In this document: positions 55,556 to 63,442 of the stretch, piece after piece | Position numbering within the stretch: the stretch's first letter is position 1 | Layout: each line of letters begins with the position of its first letter | NCBI GenBank assembly: GCA_030433805.1 | Contig: JARUXA010000010.1 | Coordinates: forward strand, 62,001 to 126,000 | From: Sphingomonas sp. PsM26 | GTDB taxonomy: Bacteria > Pseudomonadota > Alphaproteobacteria > Sphingomonadales > Sphingomonadaceae | DNA length: 64,000 nt | Direction of reading: 5' to 3' | Translations under genes and position numbers: made by a program | The notes under the pieces: model-generated | What the model was told of the DNA's origin: nothing | Database searches by the model: none | The model's input: only the letters and a program-made list of their open reading frames with translations

Positions 55556-56568
55556 GCATCGAGCTGGAAGATTTCGATCTGCCCGAACCGCCGGTCGCGC
55601 TGTTCGACGGCGATGCGCTGCTCGGTCAGGCGGATATCGATGCGCTGTTCGGCGACATGGGAACGCCGATCGACCCCAAGCAGGGCCTGCGCGCGGTCAT
55701 CGAATCCGACGTCATCAGCCACGAGCGGCTGCCGATGCTCGAGGTCGTGTTCGACCGGATGGTTCGGATCTTCGCGACGTCGATGCGCAACCTCACTTCG
55801 GATGCGATCGACGTCAGCCTGGAGGAGGTCAACTCGGTCCGCTTCGGGGACTTCCTCAGCCGGGTCGCGCTGCCCGCGATGATCGGGGTGTTCCGGATCG
55901 AGGAATGGGAGAATTACGGGCTAGTCACGGTGGATTCGGGGCTGATCTATTCGGTCGTCGATGCATTGCTCGGTGGCCGGCGCGGGGGCGCTACGGTGCT
56001 GATCGACGGGCGCGGCTTCACCACGATCGAAAGCGATCTGGTCGCGCGAATGCTGCGCACCGTGCTGGCGGACATGAGCGCAGCGCTCGCGCCGATCACC
56101 CCGAACACGATGGCGCTGGAGCGGATCGAGACCAGCCCGCGCTTCGCGACGATCGCGGGATCGACCAACATTTGCGCGGTCGCAACCTTCCGCGTCGACA
56201 TGGAGGATCGCGGCGGGCGGTTCAGCATCCTGCTGCCCTACGCCACGATCGAACCGGTCAAGCATCTGCTGGGGCAGCGCTTCATGGGCGAAAAACTCGG
56301 GCGCGACGGAATCTGGGAACCGCACATGACCGCGGAAATCCGCAAGACCAATGTCAGCGTCGACGTCGTGCTCGGCGAACGCCTGCTCCCGCTCGAGACC
56401 GTGCGCGATTTCGCGGTGGGCCAGACGATTCCGCTCCACCGCGGGCCGGACGATCCGCTCGATCTGCAATGCGGCGGCGTCACGCTCGGACGCGCGCAGA
56501 TCGGACAACGCTCCAACAACATTGCGGTCCGGATGATGACCGACATAGCCAGGGGACCACGGTTATGA
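55552..56568 (+). CDS. fliM: Flagellar motor switch protein FliM
   Basis: 338 residues. The N-terminal L-G-Q-A-D-I-D-A-L-F-G motif is FliM-typical. The middle CheC-like domain (RMVRIFATSMRNLTSD, EIRKTNVSVDVVLGE) and the C-terminal SpoA domain (VGQTIPLHRGPDDPLDLQCGG) are complete. It is part of the C-ring that sets rotation direction and binds CheY-P. Overlaps fliL and the next gene by 4 bp each. Confidence 0.97.
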   Translation: MSIELEDFDLPEPPVALFDGDALLGQADIDALFGDMGTPIDPKQGLRAVIESDVISHERLPMLEVVFDRMVRIFATSMRNLTSDAIDVSLEEVNSVRFGDFLSRVALPAMIGVFRIEEWENYGLVTVDSGLIYSVVDALLGGRRGGATVLIDGRGFTTIESDLVARMLRTVLADMSAALAPITPNTMALERIETSPRFATIAGSTNICAVATFRVDMEDRGGRFSILLPYATIEPVKHLLGQRFMGEKLGRDGIWEPHMTAEIRKTNVSVDVVLGERLLPLETVRDFAVGQTIPLHRGPDDPLDLQCGGVTLGRAQIGQRSNNIAVRMMTDIARGPRL

Positions 56569-56906
56569 GCTTCGCAACGATCGCCAATTTGCTGACGATG
56601 GTTATGTGCATCGCGGTGTTGATCCAGAGCCAGCGGGTCAAGCGCGCGCTCGACACGATCCGGCACGGGGATCTCGGGCAGGTCGTCGCTGCGCTCGACC
56701 AGTCGACCGTGCAGGCACGGATCGTGCTGTCCGAGCTGAAGGGGACGCTGTCGTTCGGCAGCGGGCAGGTCGCCGCCGCGGCGGACGCGCGCGCAGTGCT
56801 CGATGAATTGCGCGTGATGATCGACATCGCCGATGCCAGCGCCGAACGCCTCGTCGCCGCGGCCTCCGCCAATCGTGCGGTCGACGTCGCGGAGGACGCG
56901 CTGTGA
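56565..56906 (+). CDS. DUF6468-like flagellar-cluster protein
   Basis: 113 residues with one N-terminal transmembrane helix (about 6-21, IANLLTMVMCIAVLIQ) and a long amphipathic helical region rich in A, D and R (residues 25-105). It resembles the DUF6468 family that follows fliM in alphaproteobacterial flagellar clusters; this match is by memory of the family and should be tested. It overlaps both neighbours by 4 bp, so it is translated as part of the fliL-fliM-motE unit. It may be a stator or C-ring accessory. Confidence 0.7.
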   Translation: MSFATIANLLTMVMCIAVLIQSQRVKRALDTIRHGDLGQVVAALDQSTVQARIVLSELKGTLSFGSGQVAAAADARAVLDELRVMIDIADASAERLVAAASANRAVDVAEDAL

Positions 56907-57412
56907 CGATCCGCATCCCGTTGCTCACGCTCACCGCCGCGATGGCGGGGATCGCGGCGATCGGCAATGCCGTCGCCGCTGCCGCGCCCGCCGAAACCGC
57001 GCCGGACAGCCGCCTCGGACTTTCGGTCCAGCAGGATCTTGCCGCGCGCGACCGGCAGGCGGCAAGCCGCCAACAGGCGCTCGACCTGCGCGAACAGGCG
57101 GTCCGCGCAAGTGCAGCGCGGATCAAGGCCGAACTGGAGGCGAGCCGTGCGGCGGCGCAACCGGCGGCGTCTGGCGGCGCGCAGGATGCAGCGCCCGACA
57201 GCTATGCCGATCTTGCGAGCATCTATCAGGCGATGAAGCCCGCCAAGGCGGCGGTCGTGTTCGAACAGCTCGATCTCGACGTGCAGCTCAAGGTCGCGCG
57301 CAAGATGCGCGAGCGGTCTACGGGGATGATGCTTGCGGCGATGACGCCCAAGGGGGCTGCACGCCTGACGATGGCGATGGCGCGCGCGCCGCGCGTTACT
57401 GCCGCGCGCTGA
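56903..57412 (+). CDS. motE: MotE-like flagellar protein
   Basis: 169 residues from GTG 56903. N-terminal signal or anchor (1-26), a coiled coil (about 45-85, QQALDLREQAVRASAARIKAE) and a C-terminal MgtE-N-like domain (YADLASIYQAMKPAKAAVVFEQLD, then KMRERSTGMMLAAMTPKGAARLT). MotE is a periplasmic chaperone of MotC in Rhizobiaceae; the sphingomonad homologue's partner is not shown here. The last 17 bases overlap a convergent gene. Confidence 0.82.
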   Translation: MTIRIPLLTLTAAMAGIAAIGNAVAAAAPAETAPDSRLGLSVQQDLAARDRQAASRQQALDLREQAVRASAARIKAELEASRAAAQPAASGGAQDAAPDSYADLASIYQAMKPAKAAVVFEQLDLDVQLKVARKMRERSTGMMLAAMTPKGAARLTMAMARAPRVTAAR

Positions 57413-57803
57413 CGTCGAGGATCAGGACCTTGCGGACGTGCGGGTCGACCGTGCGTGCCGCATCGGTCAGCGTGCGCGATAGCAGCGCGGCATCGATCGG
57501 CGTGAAGGCGGACACGTGCAGCCGCGCGAATTCGAGCCCCGCCGACAGCACCGCGTCGCGAAACATCGGTGCGTGCGCCGCCGCGCTCGCGCCCTGCGCC
57601 GGATCGGCGTAATCCAGCGCCGTCTGGATACGGAGGGTACCCGAAAAGCGGCCGCCGTCGAAGATCGGCACGCGCAATTCGGCGATGGAAACGACCGACG
57701 CCGCCCCGCCGCCGCCGCCTTCGTTCCCGGCGGCGGGCGACGCCGCGAGCGCGAGCGCCAGCAACGGCCCCGCGCGGAGGATCGAACGGGGAAAGCGCGG
57801 CAT
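57396..57803 (-). CDS. Exported hypothetical protein
   Basis: 135 residues. Signal peptide 1-26 (PAAG-NE), then a compact domain: VPIFDGGRFSGTLRIQTALD and AVLSAGLEFARLHVSAFTPID, ending V-R-K-V-L-I-L-D-V-S. The pattern of a short beta strand pair and long amphipathic helix resembles FliL-like periplasmic domains, but no family is certain. It lies inside the flagellar block, overlaps motE tail-to-tail by 17 bp and is divergent from the next gene. Confidence 0.65.
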   Translation of the reverse strand: MPRFPRSILRAGPLLALALAASPAAGNEGGGGGAASVVSIAELRVPIFDGGRFSGTLRIQTALDYADPAQGASAAAHAPMFRDAVLSAGLEFARLHVSAFTPIDAALLSRTLTDAARTVDPHVRKVLILDVSARQ

Positions 57804-57850
57804 CGACAGGATCTCCGATGGGCCACCGCCACCCGTGGCGCGGCCCCGCG

Positions 57851-57861
57851 TCTATAATAGA
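57851..57861. promoter_or_regulatory. Palindromic -10 element between two divergent unknown genes
   Basis: TCTATAATAGA, symmetric, with TATAAT at 57853-57858, 31 bp before the ATG at 57889 and about 50 bp from the divergent start at 57803. Same design as the element at 54922. Confidence 0.45.
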
Positions 57862-57888
57862 GGCTCCGGACAGCAGGCGGGTAACGCG

Positions 57889-58128
57889 ATGAGTCATGAC
57901 CAGAAACCGGCGCGGGTTCGCGTCGTCAATGCAGCCCGGCCGCCTGCCACCGCAGGGGCCACGGGAACTGCCAGTGCGGTCAGCGGTGACGCGGGCGCAG
58001 CGGGGGCGGACGCCGCCGCTACTTCTGCCAAGCCAGCCGGCGGCGCGCGCGCGTCGCTGCTGATGGGCGGGTTGTTCCTCGTCGCCGCCGCGATCGGTGG
58101 CGCCTGCGCGGCGCTGTTCCTGCCATGA
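57889..58128 (+). CDS. Small tail-anchored membrane protein
   Basis: 79 residues. A polar, alanine-rich cytoplasmic part (1-54) is followed by one C-terminal transmembrane helix (about 57-78, LLMGGLFLVAAAIGGACAAL). AGGCGGG before the ATG is a fair ribosome-binding site. Its stop overlaps the start of the large helical-repeat gene by 4 bp, so the two are surely coupled. No family recognised. Confidence 0.72.
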   Translation: MSHDQKPARVRVVNAARPPATAGATGTASAVSGDAGAAGADAAATSAKPAGGARASLLMGGLFLVAAAIGGACAALFLP

Positions 58129-59882
58129 ACCGGTCGCGCCTTTCGATCCTCGTGCTGTCGCTCGCTTTGATTGGTAACGCACCGCCCCCCGCGCCGGTGG
58201 AACACGCCGCACCCGCCGCGCCGTCCCCGCCCCACCGCATCGCGCCCTTCGCCGCGCAGCTCGCGGAAAGCCCGCTTCCCGCGCTCGACGGACGCTGGCC
58301 GAGCCAGTCCGACGCCGCCGCGTGGCGCGCGATCGCACGCTCCACGCCCGAGACGCGCCAGCCCGCGCGCTGGGCGCTGGCGCAAGCGTTGATCGCGCGC
58401 AACCGTTTGGCCGAGGCCAGCGGCGTGCTCGACACGATGCTCGCGGACGATCCCGCGCTCGCGCTGACTGCGCCGTGGCAACTCGCGCACGGCGTGGTGC
58501 TGGCGGGGATGGAGCACCCGGCGGAGGCGCTCCGCGCGCTCGACACGCCGTTGCTCGACGCGCATCCCGAGGCGTGCGCATGGCGCGTGCGCGCAGGCTT
58601 GGCAACGCAACAGATCGCGCTTGCCGCGGGGGCGATGCGCTGCGCGGTGCCCGCGCTGTCCGGGCGCAGTGTAGCGGCGCGGCGGCCGTTCCTGCTCGCC
58701 TTCGCCGATGTCGCGCTGGCGAGCGGGCATCCCGGCGACGTCGCCCGGATGCTGGCGGCGCTCGGCGACCCCGATCCCGCCGCCAATCTGCGCCGCGCGC
58801 GCGCTGCGATGGCGCTCGGCGACCGCGCGGGGGGCCGGCTGCTGCTGCAACGCGTGATGCTCAGCGGCACGCCCCCCTTGCGCACCGCGGCGACGCTCGC
58901 GCTGATCGAGGATCGCTTTGCCACCCGCGAACTGACCCCGGCGGCGGCGGCGCACGACCTCGACGCCCTGTCCTTCTGGCGCGGCGGGCCGATCGAATGC
59001 GGCGCGCTGACGCTGCGCTGGCGGATCGCGGAAGCCAGGCACGATTCCCGCGCGGCGCTGGCGGCGGGGGCGACGCTGTTCCGCTATTTCGACCTGGGCG
59101 ACCAGACCGCGCCGACCTTGCTGCGGCTGCAGGCTTTGCTCGGCGGGCTGGTTAATTCGCCCGATGCAGGCAAGATCGGTGTCGCGGCGGGGGTGTTCTG
59201 GGACTATCGCGATCTCCTCCCCGGCGGTGGCGAGGGCGAGACGATCGCCGCGCGGCTCGCCGACCGGCTGGCGAGCGTGGGGCTGTACGCACGCGCGGCG
59301 GATCTGCTGCGCTTCCTGCTCGACCGGCGCCCCCCCGATGCGGCGACCGGGCCGCTGTCCGTCCGCGTCGCCGAACTCGACTTGCTTGCGGGTTCCCCCG
59401 AGCGATCCTTGCGGACGCTCCGCGCAGGTCAGGCGATCGCGTTTCCGGCGGACATCACCGCACGTCGCCGCACGATCGAGGCGGCCGCGCTCTACCGCCT
59501 GGGCAAGGCGGACGAAGCGCTCGCCTTGCTCGACGGAGCGCCCGGGAGCGCAGAGCTGCGCGGCGACATCCTGTGGCAGAAGCGCGACTGGGGCGGGTTC
59601 GCCGCGAGCAACGCCGCCACGCTTCCGGCGCGCGCCGCCAGCGAAGCGGACCAGACACGCGTGCTGCGCCAGGCGGTTGCCTTGTCGCGCACCGGCAACC
59701 GCAGCGCGCTGACCGCGCTGCGCACGCGCTATGCCGCGGGGTTCGCGCGCCTGCCGACGCACGATGCGTTCGACTATCTGACCGCGCCCGCCGCGACGCT
59801 CGATCCGGCGAAGGCGGACAAGGCGTTCGCCCGGCTCGCCACGCTCGACGCGCCGCTCCCGCTGACCGAACTCATGCGCTGA
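58125..59882 (+). CDS. Periplasmic TPR-like helical-repeat protein in flagellar cluster
   Basis: 585 residues with a signal peptide (1-18, LIG-NA). The rest is a chain of alanine/leucine-rich helical pairs resembling degenerate TPR units (RWALAQALIARNRLAEASGV; AALYRLGKADEALALLDGAP). Alpha-solenoid proteins of this type scaffold complexes. It sits between motE and the export-gate genes and is coupled to a small membrane protein, which suggests a periplasmic flagellar or envelope role (inference). Its last 11 bases overlap mntP tail-to-tail. Confidence 0.75.
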   Translation: MNRSRLSILVLSLALIGNAPPPAPVEHAAPAAPSPPHRIAPFAAQLAESPLPALDGRWPSQSDAAAWRAIARSTPETRQPARWALAQALIARNRLAEASGVLDTMLADDPALALTAPWQLAHGVVLAGMEHPAEALRALDTPLLDAHPEACAWRVRAGLATQQIALAAGAMRCAVPALSGRSVAARRPFLLAFADVALASGHPGDVARMLAALGDPDPAANLRRARAAMALGDRAGGRLLLQRVMLSGTPPLRTAATLALIEDRFATRELTPAAAAHDLDALSFWRGGPIECGALTLRWRIAEARHDSRAALAAGATLFRYFDLGDQTAPTLLRLQALLGGLVNSPDAGKIGVAAGVFWDYRDLLPGGGEGETIAARLADRLASVGLYARAADLLRFLLDRRPPDAATGPLSVRVAELDLLAGSPERSLRTLRAGQAIAFPADITARRRTIEAAALYRLGKADEALALLDGAPGSAELRGDILWQKRDWGGFAASNAATLPARAASEADQTRVLRQAVALSRTGNRSALTALRTRYAAGFARLPTHDAFDYLTAPAATLDPAKADKAFARLATLDAPLPLTELMR

Positions 59883-60441
59883 GGTGCTGGTACAGGATCG
59901 ACCCGCCGATCACGACCAGCACGACCCCGCCGAGAATCCCCGCATAGCGCCCGAGATACGGCCCGACATGCCGCCCGAGCAGCATCCCCGCGGTTGCCAG
60001 CACGGTCGTGATCCCGCCGATGACGAGACACGCGACCCACAGGTTGACGTCCATCAGCGCGAGCGAAATGCCGACCGCGGCGGCATCGATGCTTGTCGCG
60101 ATCGCGGTGACCGCGAGCCGCCAGAAGCCGAGATTGCCCGCACCCTCGAGCGCGGGGGTATCGTCCTGCCCGACCGCCTCGCGGATCATGTACGCGCCGA
60201 CCGCGAACAACAGGCCGAACGCGACCCAGTGATCGTAATCCGCGATCCAGTCGTTGAGCATGTAGCCGAGGAAATAGCCGATCGCGGGGGTAAGCGCCTC
60301 GAAGAAGCCGAACACCGCGCCGACGCGCATCGCATCCCACCAGCGGCTGTTGCGGTCGGTCGCGCCCTTGCCGAGCGCGGCGGCGAACGCATCGACGGAC
60401 AAGCTCGCGCCGAGGGCGCCGAGCGTCAGAATTCCAGGCAT
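59872..60441 (-). CDS. mntP: Manganese efflux pump MntP
   Basis: 189 residues from ATG 60441. Six transmembrane helices in two related halves. The conserved acidic residues are in S-L-S-V-D-A-F-A-A-A-L-G-K-G (first half) and A-I-A-T-S-I-D-A-A-A-V-G-I-S (second half), both MntP hallmarks. It exports Mn2+. The long leader carries a yybP-ykoY-like manganese riboswitch, which confirms the assignment. It overlaps the helical-repeat gene by 11 bp. Confidence 0.95.
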   Translation of the reverse strand: MPGILTLGALGASLSVDAFAAALGKGATDRNSRWWDAMRVGAVFGFFEALTPAIGYFLGYMLNDWIADYDHWVAFGLLFAVGAYMIREAVGQDDTPALEGAGNLGFWRLAVTAIATSIDAAAVGISLALMDVNLWVACLVIGGITTVLATAGMLLGRHVGPYLGRYAGILGGVVLVVIGGSILYQHLSA

Positions 60442-60508
60442 GAGTGATCCTTGGGGCCAGATAACCAGATGACTCGCGGACCCCGGGCCACAGTTCGGGG
60501 GAAAGCGG

Positions 60509-60620
60509 TCATTGGTCTTGCCGGGCAAACCTAGGTCTGCTGCCATCGCCATGCCCCGGTCGGGACAAGCATGTTGACGATGGCCCCGCGTGTGCGCGGG
60601 TGGCTACTCCCCAAGAGCGA
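60509..60620 (-). promoter_or_regulatory. Manganese riboswitch (yybP-ykoY type) in the mntP leader
   Basis: On the minus strand the leader starts CTTGGGGAGTAGCC and contains a GC hairpin (CCCGCGCACACGCGGG). The helix GCCATCG/CGATGGC follows, with TCGTCAACAT, then AGCAGACC, and it ends GGCAAGACC. TCTTG and CAAGA can close the P1 stem. GGGGAGUAG and the CAACAU region are the conserved Mn2+-site elements of this class. The ATG of mntP is 67 bases downstream. Mn2+ binding should raise mntP expression. Confidence 0.85.
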
Positions 60621-60716
60621 GGCCGCGAGATAAGCGATCACTGTGATCGGATCAACCCGGTGCGGGGTTTCGCGCTTCCGCGACAACGGATGGGACAAGG
60701 TCTTCCCCTCCCTATT

Positions 60717-60823
60717 GCTTCCCCGGCGAAGGCCGGGGCCCAGTCGCGCAGGTTTTTGTAAGGGAACGCAGCGCCTGATCGTCTCAGGTTCCGCTCCTGG
60801 GCCCCGGCCTTCGCCGGGGAAGC
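60717..60823. repeat. REP-like inverted pair, family A, copy 2
   Basis: Inverted 27-bp arms at 60717-60743 and 60797-60823 with a 53-base spacer, the same arm and spacer length as the copy at 8371-8479 but a different spacer sequence. It lies between the mntP leader and flhB. Confidence 0.92.
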
Positions 60824-60838
60824 GCATCAGGCTGTCCC

Positions 60839-61903
60839 TCACCCGCGTTCGCGCGCGAGTCGCAAGACGTAGCCGATCACCTCCGCCACCGCGGCATAAT
60901 GTTCGACCGGGATCGTACGGTCGATCTCCGCGCTGGCATGCAGCGCGCGCGCAAGCGGGCGGTTCTCGACCAGCGGGACGCCCGCCGCTGTGGCGACTTC
61001 GCGGATTCTGAGCGCGACCGCGTCGGTGCCCTTGGCGACGACGATCGGCGCGGACCCCTTGCCGTGATCGTAGCGCAAAGCCACCGCAAAATGCGTCGGG
61101 TTGGTGATGACGACGCTGGCGGTCGGCACCGCCGCCATCATCCGCCGCCGGGCGCGCTGCATCCCGATCGCGCGGATCTTCGCCTTGATCTTGGGGTCGC
61201 CTTCCTGCTGCTTATACTCGTCCTTGATCTCCTGGAGCGACATCCGCATCTTCGCCATCCAGCTGCGGCGCTGCCAGACGAAGTCGAACAGCGCGATAGC
61301 CCCGACGAGGATCGCGACCGAGCGGATCAATTGCGCGACGAGCCCGCCCGCGACCGTCGCGACACCCATCGGACTCACCCCCACCAGCGTCTCGAACCCC
61401 GGTACGAACGGGCGCAGCGCGACCACCGCGATCGTCCCCACGCCGATCAGCTTGGCGAGCGTCTTGGCAAATTCGACCAGCGCGCGCGGACCGAGCAGCC
61501 GCTTCGCCCCCGCGATCGGCGACAGCTTCGACCATTTGGGCGCGATCCGCGACCACACCAGCATCGGGCGCGCCTGCACCACCCCGCCGACCAGCGCGCA
61601 GCCGACGAGGCAGGCGAACAGCGGCAGCAACGCGGTAAAGGTCGTGCCGAACAGCGCGGTCAGCAACGCCTGCGCGCCATCGGGCGCGAGCGGAACCGCC
61701 TCGGCATTGCCCCACAGCTGCGCGAGGCCGGTGCCGAGCCGCGCGAACGCGATCGTGCCCACGCTGCCGGTCGCGATCAGCATCGCGATGAAGCCGAAGG
61801 CGTGACGCAGCTCGGGCGCCTGCGCGACGTCGCCCTTCTTGCGCGCATCGCTCAGCCGCTTTTCGGTTGGATCGTGAGTCTTCTGGTCCTTGTCCGCGGC
61901 CAT
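60839..61903 (-). CDS. flhB: Flagellar type III secretion switch protein FlhB
   Basis: 354 residues. Starts D-P-T-E-K-R-L-S-D-A-R-K-K-G (11-24), then four transmembrane helices. The autocleavage site N-P-T-H is at 268-271, with the conserved F-A-V-A-L-R-Y and V-V-A-K-G-T-D after it. It sets the change from hook to filament export. It follows fliR by 4 bp in fliE-fliQ-fliR-flhB. Confidence 0.97.
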   Translation of the reverse strand: MAADKDQKTHDPTEKRLSDARKKGDVAQAPELRHAFGFIAMLIATGSVGTIAFARLGTGLAQLWGNAEAVPLAPDGAQALLTALFGTTFTALLPLFACLVGCALVGGVVQARPMLVWSRIAPKWSKLSPIAGAKRLLGPRALVEFAKTLAKLIGVGTIAVVALRPFVPGFETLVGVSPMGVATVAGGLVAQLIRSVAILVGAIALFDFVWQRRSWMAKMRMSLQEIKDEYKQQEGDPKIKAKIRAIGMQRARRRMMAAVPTASVVITNPTHFAVALRYDHGKGSAPIVVAKGTDAVALRIREVATAAGVPLVENRPLARALHASAEIDRTIPVEHYAAVAEVIGYVLRLARERG

Positions 61904-61907
61904 GCGA

Positions 61908-62666
61908 TCAGCCCCAGATGCGCTGCATCGACTGCGCCATCGCGGCGGCGAAAGCGGTCAGCGTCGCCCCCGCGGTGCTCGCGACGATGCCGAGCCCGAG
62001 CAGCAGGTTGAGCGGCTGGGCGATGAAAAACAACTGGATGCTCGGCGCGACCCGCACCGCGAGCCCGAGGCCTACGTTGAACACGATCCCGTAAACGATC
62101 AGCGGCGCGGCGAGCGATACCCCCAGCGTCATCGCGTCGCCCGCGACCCGCACCGCAAGCTGCGCGAGATCGGCGGCGGGGAGCACGGTGCCGACCGGGA
62201 ACGCGGCATAGGATCTGACCAGCCCGCCGATCCACAAATGATGCACCCCGCTCGCCATGCACACCACCGCCGCCGCGACCGCGAGGAAACGCGAGAGTTC
62301 GGGCGCGCTGCTGCTTTGCGCGGGGTCGAAGATGACCGCCGAGGACAGCCCGACCTGCAGACTGATGATCGACCCCGCGATCGAGATTGCGAGGAACATC
62401 AGGCGGATCACCAGCCCGAGCGCCAACCCCGTGCCGAGTTCGGCGGCAATGGTGCCCGCAAGCCCCGCGTCGGTCTGCCCCGCGAGCGGCAACACCGCGG
62501 GCGACAACAACCCCCACAGCCCGAGCGTCATCCCGCCCGCTGCGAGCAAACGGATGCGCGGCGGGATCGCGTCTTCCGAAAACACCGGGAGCAGCATCAG
62601 CACCGCGCCGACCCGCGCGAACAGGATCAGGAAGGCGGTCGCCTGGAGCGGGAAAGCGTCGAGCAC
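61908..62666 (-). CDS. fliR: Flagellar export gate protein FliR
   Basis: 252 residues from GTG 62666 (VLDAFPLQATAFLILFARVG), which lies 2 bp after the fliQ stop. Six hydrophobic segments, with the family pattern M-L-L-P-V-F, P-P-R-I-R, and G-L-A-L-G-L-V. It caps the FliP5-FliQ4-FliR1 export gate. Open reading upstream of the GTG is the other frame of fliQ and is ignored. Confidence 0.94.
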   Translation of the reverse strand: MLDAFPLQATAFLILFARVGAVLMLLPVFSEDAIPPRIRLLAAGGMTLGLWGLLSPAVLPLAGQTDAGLAGTIAAELGTGLALGLVIRLMFLAISIAGSIISLQVGLSSAVIFDPAQSSSAPELSRFLAVAAAVVCMASGVHHLWIGGLVRSYAAFPVGTVLPAADLAQLAVRVAGDAMTLGVSLAAPLIVYGIVFNVGLGLAVRVAPSIQLFFIAQPLNLLLGLGIVASTAGATLTAFAAAMAQSMQRIWG

Positions 62667-62668
62667 GC

Positions 62669-62932
62669 TCAGCCGTGCGCGACGTGATCGGCGATGACGC
62701 GCATGAAGTCGCTCAGCGCCGCGCCGATCATCGGCAGCGACAGCAGCAACATCGCACCCATCGCGATGAGCTTGGGAACGAAGGTCAGCGTCTGTTCCTG
62801 GATCTGCGTCAACGCCTGCAACAGCCCGATCGCGAGCCCCGTGACGAGCGCCGCGCCCAGCATCGGCCCGGCGACGGTGAGGATCAGCACCAGCGCAGCG
62901 CGTGTGATCTCCATCGCGGCGGCGGCGTTCAT
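62669..62932 (-). CDS. fliQ: Flagellar export gate protein FliQ
   Basis: 87 residues, two transmembrane helices (about 12-37 and 51-74), with the FliQ pattern G-L-L-Q-A-L-T-Q-I-Q-E-Q-T-L-T-F-V-P-K. It packs around FliP in the gate. Its ATG and the fliE stop share one base. Confidence 0.96.
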   Translation of the reverse strand: MNAAAAMEITRAALVLILTVAGPMLGAALVTGLAIGLLQALTQIQEQTLTFVPKLIAMGAMLLLSLPMIGAALSDFMRVIADHVAHG

Positions 62933-63258
62933 CAGATCTGCATCCGCATGATGTCGCTGTACGCGCCGACGACACGGTCGCGCACCGCGACCATCGTGTC
63001 GAGCGCGCTTTCGGCCGCGCCGATCGCGGTGACGACGTCGATCAGGTCGCCCTTCCCCGCGATCTGCTTGGCGGATGCGGTTTCGGCGGCGCGCAGGCCC
63101 GTGCCCGCATCACCGACGAGTTGCGACACCAACGCGCCGAACCCGCCGCTGGTGTCGGCTTGCTCCACGCCCGCAAAGGGCGGCGCGGCGTTGCCGAACG
63201 GCGTTACGCCGGCGGCGCGGCCATAGGCGTTGGCGGCATCGAGAGCCCCGATCGACAT
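62932..63258 (-). CDS. fliE: Flagellar hook-basal body protein FliE
   Basis: 108 residues. The C-terminal half shows the FliE pattern: G-D-L-I-D-V-V-T-A-I-G-A-A-E-S-A-L-D-T-M-V-A-V-R-D-R-V-V-x-A-Y-x-x-I-M-R-M-Q-I, ending typically at M-Q-I. It links the MS ring to the proximal rod. It starts a four-gene unit with fliQ, fliR and flhB; flgC lies 184 bp upstream beyond a repeat pair. Confidence 0.93.
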   Translation of the reverse strand: MSIGALDAANAYGRAAGVTPFGNAAPPFAGVEQADTSGGFGALVSQLVGDAGTGLRAAETASAKQIAGKGDLIDVVTAIGAAESALDTMVAVRDRVVGAYSDIMRMQI

Positions 63259-63321
63259 CGGCTACATTCCTTGTTTGAACGTTAGTGTTGCGTAGTTTTT
63301 CGGGTACCCACCCCATCCCGC

Positions 63322-63417
63322 CGTCATGCCGAACTTGTTTCGGCATCCACCGGGCAGCGCATCCGACGTCCCGTCGGGCAAGACCACGGTGGATGCTGAA
63401 ACGAGTTCAGCATGACG
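63322..63417. repeat. REP-like inverted pair, family C, copy 2
   Basis: The 31-bp arms at 63322-63352 and 63387-63417 are inverted, 34 bp apart, and differ at three positions. Two of these, TGCCGAA/TTCGGCA in one arm against TGCTGAA/TTCAGCA in the other, are compensating changes in the hairpin. Outer ends are GTCA. It separates flgC from fliE, so the two may be transcribed apart. Confidence 0.9.
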
Positions 63418-63442
63418 CGATGCGGGGGGTTGGGGGGGAGCA

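Noticed and set aside
60531..60842. Minus-strand frame of 103 codons upstream of mntP
   Set aside because: It runs through the riboswitch and the family A repeat pair, so it is not a gene.
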